Made by a program: the position numbers and the translations under genes. DNA of 6,873 nt from positions 1-6,873 of the forward strand of contig JAQUZA010000168.1 in NCBI GenBank assembly GCA_028691595.1. The letters run 5' to 3'. This DNA is from Candidatus Rifleibacteriota bacterium (lineage in GTDB: Bacteria > Muiribacteriota > Ozemobacteria > Ozemobacterales > Ozemobacteraceae). Below are positions 1 to 4,502 of the stretch, piece after piece. The notes below the pieces were generated by a model that was given only the letters and a program-made list of their open reading frames with translations, was not told where the DNA came from and searched no databases. How positions within the stretch are numbered: position 1 is the first letter of the stretch; every line of letters begins with the position of its first letter.

Positions 1-336
1 GGTTCTGCCGCATTGGTTGCAGCAGGAGTTGTTCCCATTGCCCACGGTGCTGATGGTGGAGGTTCAATCAGAATTCCTGCCGCTTGTTGTGGACTTGTAG
101 GTCTCAAACCAACGCGTGGTAGGTTATTGCCATCTAAATTATTCAAATCGCAACTGGTGGATATTGCCATTGACGGTGTGATTACTCGTTCGGTGCGTGA
201 TACTGCGTATTTTTATGGCAACGCTGAAAAATATTATGCCAATCCAAAACTACAACCCATTGGATTGATTGAAGGTGCCTCCAATAGAAAATATAAAATT
301 ATGGCAGCATCAATCAATTATTGGAACTACCGTTAA
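1..336 (+). pseudogene. Amidase-signature enzyme, C-terminal remnant (truncated, probably decayed)
   Basis: The frame is open from base 1, so the gene begins outside the window. The first 100 codons read as the core of an amidase-signature hydrolase, which uses a Ser-cisSer-Lys triad on amide bonds. GADGGGSIRIPA (codons 16–27) carries the expected nucleophile Ser at codon 22, followed by CCGLVGLKPTRGR and DGVITRSVRDTAYFY. The cis-Ser glycine motif would sit just before base 1. Similarity continues to SNRKYKI (ending at base 300), where family members continue with Gly and a Rossmann-like strand. Here the frame instead gives 11 unrelated residues and a stop. The family normally runs well over 200 residues past the nucleophile, so the C-terminal half is missing. 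A frame slip near 300 is possible: a shifted frame stays open to about 396 with no clear family match. The alternative is a real but severely shortened protein. The family call is firm; the pseudogene call is moderately firm. Confidence 0.72.
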
Positions 337-466
337 AGATTGGCATACAGTTTAATTTGGCGAGAAAGGATGTTGAATAATGAATTAAAAACGCTAAAAT
401 TCATTTGATTTAGAGTTGAGTCAGCGCAGAGAGTAATCATAAAGCAATTTCACAATTAATTCTAAA

Positions 467-554
467 ATGTGCGAATTCGCTAGATGAGCAATAGGGCAAT
501 TAATTTGAAAATTCGTTAATTAGATAATGTGCAAACTGAGCTAATCAGAGCAAT
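467..554. repeat. Degenerate direct repeat, two copies about 60 bases apart
   Basis: Copy one (467–492) and copy two (527–554) both begin ATGTGC and end GAGCAAT, with a partly conserved middle (GCTAGATGA versus GCTAATCA). The offset is 60 bases. The DNA is AT-rich, so partial matches are expected by chance and no function is claimed. Confidence 0.25.
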
Positions 555-704
555 GATTTTGGGTCGTTGGTTTGCATTTTTAATATTGGCAATTAGTAAG
601 ACGAAATAATTGAACAAAATATTTTGCGAAGGAATTTGAAACACAATCAATAATCACAAACCAGCAAGTATTTTAATGCATCGCCATGTTTTTTGTATTA
701 AAAT

Positions 705-733
705 TTGCCTTATTCTTGTTAATCTGCTAAGCT
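705..733 (+). promoter_or_regulatory. Candidate sigma-70-type promoter for cheX–cheY
   Basis: TTGCCT (705–710, 4 of 6 to TTGACA) is followed after 17 bases by TAAGCT (728–733, 3 of 6 to TATAAT). A TG at 725–726 gives an extended -10. The transcript start would fall near 740, leaving a leader of about 55 bases before the ATG at 796. It is the best-spaced candidate I found upstream of the pair, but the -10 is weak. A GCTGATGA at 731–738 resembles a sigma-28 -10 (6 of 8) but has no matching -35. Confidence 0.33.
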
Positions 734-795
734 GATGATGTTGTCAGAGAAACGCTCTCATGCCTTGAACAACCACATCCTAAGGACTGAAACCA

Positions 796-1275
796 ATGGA
801 TTCTCGAATTGCCAACCAGTTTATTCTAGCTTCGATTGAAGTATTCCGAAAAACCGGAAATGTCACTCTCAAGAAAACAGGGCTGGAATATTTTCCCAGC
901 AGTCAGAAAATCAATGCGGGAATCGCCACTATCCTTGGTGTTACAGGTGACATCAAAGGGCAATTCATCATTACCCTGAATGAGCAGTTTGCAATGAAGG
1001 TTGCGTCTGCGATTCTGATGGGTGTACCTGTTAACACCTATGATGAAGTTGCAGAAAGTGCAGTTTGCGAACTTGGAAATATGATAGGCGGCGAAGCCAG
1101 TCGATTACTGCATGAAGCCGATCTGAAATGCGACATCACTGTCCCATCTATCGTGAGGGGCAAAGAAATGGAGATCGCTTTTTACCCGGTAGCTCCGATG
1201 TTTATCGTGCATTTTTCGTGTGAATGGGGCCCAATCGACTTGATTCTCAGCTTTGACAACAAATCAAAAGCATAA
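796..1275 (+). CDS. cheX: CheX-type CheY-phosphate phosphatase
   Basis: A 159-residue protein, the normal size for single-domain CheX. CheX/CheC/FliY proteins dephosphorylate CheY-P through a conserved helix with acidic and amide side chains reaching into the CheY active site. The matching S/D-x3-E-x2-N pattern is present as S88, E92 and N95 in ESAVCELGNMIGG. Other family features are the GDIKG turn near residues 51–55 and the alternating hydrophobic strands at the C-terminus. Only one ExxN helix is seen, as in CheX, while CheC usually has two. The ATG at 796 has an AAGGA site at 782–786 with 9 bases spacing. The cheY-like gene follows after 40 bases, so the enzyme and its likely substrate are probably co-transcribed. 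No CheA, CheW or receptor gene is in view, so the pathway served is inferred. The name reflects domain family, not proven chemotaxis. Confidence 0.82.
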   Translation: MDSRIANQFILASIEVFRKTGNVTLKKTGLEYFPSSQKINAGIATILGVTGDIKGQFIITLNEQFAMKVASAILMGVPVNTYDEVAESAVCELGNMIGGEASRLLHEADLKCDITVPSIVRGKEMEIAFYPVAPMFIVHFSCEWGPIDLILSFDNKSKA

Positions 1276-1301
1276 TTCGATCTAGAATTTATCAGTAATT
1301 T

Positions 1302-1308
1302 AAAGAGG
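1302..1308 (+). promoter_or_regulatory. Ribosome binding site that fixes the GTG start of cheY
   Basis: AAAGAGG lies 7 bases before GTG at 1316, an ideal distance. The other in-frame start, TTG at 1310, would leave only one base after the site and is therefore rejected. Confidence 0.75.
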
Positions 1309-1315
1309 TTTGATC

Positions 1316-1675
1316 GTGAGCAAGAAAATACTTGTGGTTGACGATGCGACAATTATGAGATTGATGCTCAAACACCTGTTTGAGAACAATGAATTTACGG
1401 TAATTGAAGCGATAAATGGCAAAGAGGCGGTTGATTTATACGCAACCCACAAACCAGATCTGGTAACCATGGATATTACAATGCCCGACATGGATGGTAT
1501 TACAGCTGTAAAAGAAATACTGAAAATAGACCCTGCAGCCAAGATCATCATGTGTTCGGCCATGGGGCAGGTTGACAAAGTTAAAGCCGCGGTAATGGCA
1601 GGAGCCAAAAGCTTTCTGGTCAAGCCGCTGCAACCTGAGCGCGTTCTTGCCACCGTTAAGCAGTTTCTCGGCTGA
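1316..1675 (+). CDS. cheY: Single-domain CheY-like response regulator
   Basis: A 119-residue receiver domain with no output domain, the usual CheY size. All signature residues are present: acidic pair D9–D10 for Mg2+, phospho-acceptor D53 (VTMDITMPDMDG), S81 at the Thr/Ser switch position (MCSAMG), aromatic F100 and K103 followed by P104 (FLVKPL). It should accept phosphate from a CheA-type histidine kinase and act by protein–protein contact, at the flagellar switch if it is a true chemotaxis CheY. The GTG start is chosen because it sits 7 bases after AAAGAGG. It lies 40 bases downstream of the CheX-like gene, which probably removes its phosphate. A strong terminator follows within about 20 bases of the stop, so the pair forms a short two-gene unit. 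A stand-alone regulator of another process is the main alternative. Confidence 0.87.
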   Translation: MSKKILVVDDATIMRLMLKHLFENNEFTVIEAINGKEAVDLYATHKPDLVTMDITMPDMDGITAVKEILKIDPAAKIIMCSAMGQVDKVKAAVMAGAKSFLVKPLQPERVLATVKQFLG

Positions 1676-1695
1676 TTTAAACAGAAACCTTTTTT

Positions 1696-1728
1696 AAAAA
1701 GCCGCATTCAAGGGAGTGCGGCTTTTTT
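1696..1728. terminator. Bidirectional intrinsic terminator
   Basis: GCCGCA (1701–1706) pairs with TGCGGC (1717–1722) around a 10-base loop. The stem is extended by AAAAA (1696–1700) against the T-run at 1723–1728. On the plus strand the stem is followed by six T after the cheY stop at 1675. On the minus strand it ends in a T-run too, about 30 bases past the HDOD gene stop at 1757. It therefore suits both convergent transcripts. Confidence 0.85.
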
Positions 1729-1756
1729 GCGCGCCTGAGGGAATGGCTGTTAACTT

Positions 1757-3013
1757 CTAAAAATCAGCAAAACGAAAGCCAGACATCATAATTTTACCAA
1801 GCTCTTCCTTGAGGTAAAAATTGATATTTGGCGAACTGAAGATTTCATCCTGCGCAGGAGATTCAGAAACGGCATCAGGGTCATCACCAAGATCGGCAAT
1901 CTTTGGCGCAGCTGGAACCGATGAAACCGGCTTCATGGCTGTATTTTCGGCACGGGCTCTGGCAAAAACAGGCAGATACTGTTCGTAGGGGGTAAAACTC
2001 ACCTGCTCTATCTGCGAATTCAGGTAACCATTAGCAATCAGCACCGAAAGCAACAACAGGTCATCGTCGGGCAAATTTGCATCATGATGTGAGCCTATGG
2101 CTGGCAAAAGATACTCTGGAATATTAATTTCTCTGGCCAGAGCCTCACCAAGCTCCTGGTGAGTAATGCCAAAAACCTGCATCTCGGCATCACAAACCTT
2201 GAGATTCTGGGCTTTTCGCCTTGCCTGGGCCCGAGAATAGTCGGAGCCATTGTGAAAAAACAGGGCCAGAGAACCAATATCATGCATGAGACCAGCCGAG
2301 CGCATTTTCCAGAACAAACGCTGTTCAGCCCCGAGCAACTTGCCAATATGCGCAGCCAGCACAGAGCATCTACGCATATGAGTCAGCTTATCTATTTGAT
2401 TAACAAAGACTCTGCCAAGAATCGAAAAAACTTCTTCAATTAGAATCTGCCTGATGCCTTCGATTCCAAGGAACTGAACCACCCCTTTAAGATTTTCAAA
2501 AGGGGTGCGCCGTGCGAAGTTTGCGCCATTGGCTATTTTGAGCATGCGGTCAGCGAGATGGTCTTCTTTAATAAGAACTTCTTCAATTTTTGAAAAAGCG
2601 ATATCAGGGTCTTTTAACATATGCAACAGACGAAAAGCCGGGGTTCGCATAGATGGGAGGGCAACGATCTGTTTAACAACCCCGGCAATGACCCCTTCAC
2701 TTCTGGTTCTGAGCATTGCCGAAGCGAAATCGGTAAAACGCCTGACTGTATAGGTTTTGAATGGCATCTGCTCATCGCGCGGCACGACGATAAAAACTTT
2801 TTCGGGGCTGGGGAGTTCATCGAAAGCTTCTTCCATGGAACGATGCAGGCTTGCTGTTTCTGAGAGGTGAAGAATCACATAGGAAAACTTCTGCAGCAAT
2901 GATTTCAGCACCTCAAAAGCCTTATGTTCAGGAAAAACAAGACCATTAACTTCTATTTCAGCGACGGTCTCGCCATGCAGGCGAAGCTGGAAAGGATATT
3001 TAGTTGCAGTCAT
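1757..3013 (-). CDS. HDOD-domain signalling protein with STAS-like N-terminus
   Basis: A 418-residue, apparently soluble protein in three parts. Residues about 5–105 form an alternating strand/helix region (VILHLSETASLHRSMEEAF) that resembles a STAS fold by eye. Residues about 115–310 are an HDOD domain: ALPSMRTPAFRLLHML, then ANFARRTPFENLKGVVQFLG. Several HD-type residues survive: H222, H244–D245 (GLMHDIG), H285 (ITHQELGEAL) and H309–H310 (IGSHHD). HDOD proteins are regulators found with two-component, c-di-GMP and motility systems; most are thought not to be active phosphohydrolases, so catalysis here is open. The tail is acidic and Pro/Ala-rich (365–395) and ends in an ordered-looking KEELGKIMMSGFRF. 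The ATG lies 3 bases after the comB-like stop, with only a weak GGTGA at 3025–3029, so translation is probably coupled. It is the last gene of the operon, facing the shared terminator. Confidence 0.85.
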   Translation of the reverse strand: MTATKYPFQLRLHGETVAEIEVNGLVFPEHKAFEVLKSLLQKFSYVILHLSETASLHRSMEEAFDELPSPEKVFIVVPRDEQMPFKTYTVRRFTDFASAMLRTRSEGVIAGVVKQIVALPSMRTPAFRLLHMLKDPDIAFSKIEEVLIKEDHLADRMLKIANGANFARRTPFENLKGVVQFLGIEGIRQILIEEVFSILGRVFVNQIDKLTHMRRCSVLAAHIGKLLGAEQRLFWKMRSAGLMHDIGSLALFFHNGSDYSRAQARRKAQNLKVCDAEMQVFGITHQELGEALAREINIPEYLLPAIGSHHDANLPDDDLLLLSVLIANGYLNSQIEQVSFTPYEQYLPVFARARAENTAMKPVSSVPAAPKIADLGDDPDAVSESPAQDEIFSSPNINFYLKEELGKIMMSGFRFADF

Positions 3014-3016
3014 GGG

Positions 3017-3769
3017 TTAAACCATCACCGAGAAACCATATTCAGGCTCAGGAAAGTCTTTTCTGATGAGTTCAGGCACACAATCTATCAGGTCGCGTTG
3101 CAGCAGAAACATGAGGTCATCCTGCAAACCAATTTCAGTGACTGCCTTTCCGGCACCTGACATTTCGATGAGCCGGCGATCGTCACGATAATAGCCAAAA
3201 ATACCCAGAGCTGCCTGGGCACCGTCGCTCAACGAAAATTCCTCTCCGGATGAAATGCCTGCCATCAGCCTTGAAACGAGAAAACCTGCGCAATAGGCAT
3301 CGTCAAGGGCAAACTTTTCTTCGCGGCCGGCACAGACGAAAAGAATATCCATGTCTTTCGCTCTTGCCGTCTCGTATGCCCGCTTAACAACGGCTGAAGC
3401 GTTCAGAAAGCAGCCTAAGAATACATGTGGGGCAATAACCAGATCGGCAACGGCCCTGGTTCCGTTGCTTGAGGTAAAGATCATCACCCGGTCTTTAAGA
3501 TCGGCTTCAAAATACTGACGTGGGCTGTTGCCAAAATCAAACCCTTCTGGTGGCAGGCCTTTACGCTCGCCACAGAGAAGCGGATGAATTGTCTGCTGAG
3601 ATGCAAGCCGGGTTGCTTTCTGGATGGTTGTGGTCAGGATGACCTTTCGAGGTTTTTTTGACATTATGACAGTCAGACTCGAGGTTGCCCTGACCACATC
3701 TATTACAATACAAACCTTACTGGCGAGAGCCTGCACTTCGCCAGGAGTGAAAGCTACGTCAATCTGCAT
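3017..3769 (-). CDS. comB: ComB-family 2-phosphosulfolactate phosphatase
   Basis: A 250-residue protein, close to the usual family length. ComB is a Mg2+-dependent phosphatase that converts 2-phospho-3-sulfolactate to 3-sulfolactate, known from archaeal coenzyme M synthesis and from bacterial sulfolactate formation. The conserved blocks appear in order: DVVRATS (24–30), GERKG (67–71), GFDFGNSP (76–83), SSNGTRA (100–106), CAGREEKFALDDAYCAG (146–162) and the C-terminal acidic/VPEL segment (217–234). No change disrupts these blocks. AAGAAGG (3776–3782) lies 6 bases before the ATG and overlaps the merR stop codon, so translation is likely coupled. The partners ComA and ComC are not in view, and the neighbours are regulators rather than sulfonate genes. 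The substrate in this organism is therefore uncertain: family membership is firm, physiological role inferred. Confidence 0.88.
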   Translation of the reverse strand: MQIDVAFTPGEVQALASKVCIVIDVVRATSSLTVIMSKKPRKVILTTTIQKATRLASQQTIHPLLCGERKGLPPEGFDFGNSPRQYFEADLKDRVMIFTSSNGTRAVADLVIAPHVFLGCFLNASAVVKRAYETARAKDMDILFVCAGREEKFALDDAYCAGFLVSRLMAGISSGEEFSLSDGAQAALGIFGYYRDDRRLIEMSGAGKAVTEIGLQDDLMFLLQRDLIDCVPELIRKDFPEPEYGFSVMV

Positions 3770-3781
3770 TCAGAACCTTCT

Positions 3782-4294
3782 TCAGTTAGATTTGAACCTT
3801 TGTTGCATTACCGTCTGACAAAGCTTCACGGTTTCGTGTGTTTCGTGCCGGCAGCGGGCGATCTGGTCGATCAACTCGTCATTGCGGTTGATCGACTGGC
3901 CTTTAAGCAGGTCATGCAGCATTCTATCACGATTCTCGTTGTTTCGGCAAATATGGTCAAGACGTTCAAGCACCAGCAACAACATTCTGCTGACAGCAAG
4001 GTTTTCGGCCTCTATCTGAGGTTCGGCTTCACAGGCAGAAGCGGTTTCTGCTACAACGGCTTCTTCGGGTTCTCCAAGGACTTCTCTGGCTCTTCTGATC
4101 GAAAGTTTTTCGTCTTTCAGCAGCTTGAGAATTGAATTTAAGGTCTCAAGGTGGCGTTTGCGGTAGATTCTGTGCCCGCCCCGACTGCGCTCGACGTCGA
4201 GCAGCACTGGAAACTGCTGTTCATAATAGCGGAGGGTATGTGATGCCAGCCCTGTAAGACGGCTGATTTCGGCTATTGAGAACTGATCAGCCAT
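3782..4294 (-). CDS. MerR-family transcriptional regulator
   Basis: A 170-residue DNA-binding protein. The N-terminal winged helix-turn-helix is clear: FSIAEISRLTGLASHTLRYYEQQFP (5–29) is the MerR recognition helix pair and RSRGGHRIYRKRHLETL (36–52) the wing. Residues about 50–75 continue as helix, then an acidic Ala/Glu linker (76–98) leads to a likely coiled coil (99–165) for dimerisation. There is no C-terminal metal-binding Cys cluster, so it is not a classical metal sensor and its ligand is unknown. The ATG at 4294 is chosen because the domain begins there; the frame stays open upstream to a TTG at 4384, but that part looks non-coding. AGGGAG (4308–4313) is 13 bases away, rather far. The start overlaps the end of the upstream microprotein as ATGGCTGA, which suggests coupled translation. 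MerR proteins often control their own operon; a dyad at 4459–4494 is a possible site. Confidence 0.88.
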   Translation of the reverse strand: MADQFSIAEISRLTGLASHTLRYYEQQFPVLLDVERSRGGHRIYRKRHLETLNSILKLLKDEKLSIRRAREVLGEPEEAVVAETASACEAEPQIEAENLAVSRMLLLVLERLDHICRNNENRDRMLHDLLKGQSINRNDELIDQIARCRHETHETVKLCQTVMQQRFKSN

Positions 4295-4406
4295 GTTTGA
4301 TATTGTGCTCCCTGAGGAAGTTTGCGCATTTTTCGGGCCAGCGTTCAGGTTGCGAAACCAGAGCAACGAAGAAAAGTAAAACAATCGACAAAACCATTAC
4401 AAACAT
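4287..4406 (-). CDS. Predicted 39-residue single-pass membrane microprotein
   Basis: An easily missed small gene. It begins at ATG 4406, exactly 6 bases after a perfect AGGAGG (4413–4418), the best ribosome site in the window. The product has a short start, a hydrophobic segment at residues 3–18 (VMVLSIVLLFFVALVS) and then a polar tail (QPERWPEKCANFLREHNIKHG) with one Cys at 27. It should be a single-pass inner-membrane protein or uncleaved signal anchor. Its TGA stop lies inside the first codons of merR, an 8-base overlap (ATGGCTGA) in a different frame, so ribosomes finishing it could restart on merR. A near-consensus sigma-28-type promoter sits about 40 bases upstream. I recognise no family. 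It could be a leader peptide whose only job is to set merR translation, or a small membrane partner of the regulator. Confidence 0.66.
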   Translation of the reverse strand: MFVMVLSIVLLFFVALVSQPERWPEKCANFLREHNIKHG

Positions 4407-4412
4407 GCACAA

Positions 4413-4418
4413 CCTCCT
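4413..4418 (-). promoter_or_regulatory. Consensus Shine–Dalgarno site of the microprotein gene
   Basis: AGGAGG on the minus strand, 6 bases before the ATG at 4406. It matches the anti-Shine–Dalgarno core fully, while the larger merR gene behind it has only a distant AGGGAG. This is the main evidence that the operon's first translated product is the microprotein. Confidence 0.75.
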
Positions 4419-4445
4419 GATAAGTAATTGCAAAAGGTGCTGATA

Positions 4446-4472
4446 ATATCGGCTGAGCCTGACAAATATTTA
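4446..4472 (-). promoter_or_regulatory. Sigma-28 (FliA-type) promoter of the merR–comB–HDOD operon
   Basis: On the minus strand TAAA (4472–4469) is followed after exactly 15 bases by GCCGATAT (4453–4446). The known FliA consensus is TAAA-N15-GCCGATAA, so this matches 11 of 12 fixed positions. Transcription would start near 4439, giving a leader of about 30 bases that contains the AGGAGG site. TATTAT within the -10 could also serve sigma-70, but no good -35 for it lies at 16–18 bases. Confidence 0.6.
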
Positions 4473-4494
4473 ATGGCGTTAAAATAATTATCAG
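4459..4494. repeat. Imperfect AT-rich inverted repeat over the operon promoter
   Basis: The arms CTGACAAATATTTAA (4459–4473) and TTAAAATAATTATCAG (4479–4494) pair with one mismatch, one wobble (in minus-strand RNA) and one bulge around a 5-base loop. It covers the -35 and part of the spacer of the sigma-28-like promoter and lies 8 bases past the stop of the large secreted protein gene. It could be an operator, for example for MerR, or a weak RNA hairpin at that gene's end. There is no T-run after it, so it is not a standard terminator. Confidence 0.4.
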
Positions 4495-4502
4495 ACGAAC
4501 CC

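Larger units (their letters stand above)
337..795. other. AT-rich gene-free stretch
   Basis: I see no credible coding frame on either strand between the amidase remnant and the cheX-like gene. The composition is very AT-rich: hand counts give 17 G/C in 361–420, 18 in 481–540 and 15 in 601–660, against 28 in 2101–2160 inside a gene. It holds a degenerate direct repeat (467–492 and 527–554) and a candidate promoter at 705–733. I found no tRNA, riboswitch consensus or CRISPR structure. The left part may be the eroded remainder of the amidase gene, but no residual protein similarity is visible by eye. Confidence 0.7.

Noticed and set aside
734..795. Possible riboswitch in the cheX leader
   Set aside because: Only a 4-base-pair hairpin (GAGA with TCTC) is visible; no GEMM or other riboswitch consensus is present.
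1300..1707. Long open frame on the minus strand across cheY
   Set aside because: It is fully antisense to a receiver domain with every signature residue, ends over the terminator, and its translation has no recognisable order.
2159..2863. Several plus-strand open frames of 80–94 codons inside the HDOD gene
   Set aside because: They are antisense to a clear HDOD protein, lack ribosome sites and resemble no family.
4295..4384. Longer merR start at a TTG, adding 30 residues
   Set aside because: The extension precedes a complete MerR domain, has no ribosome site, and the same bases encode the better-supported microprotein in another frame.
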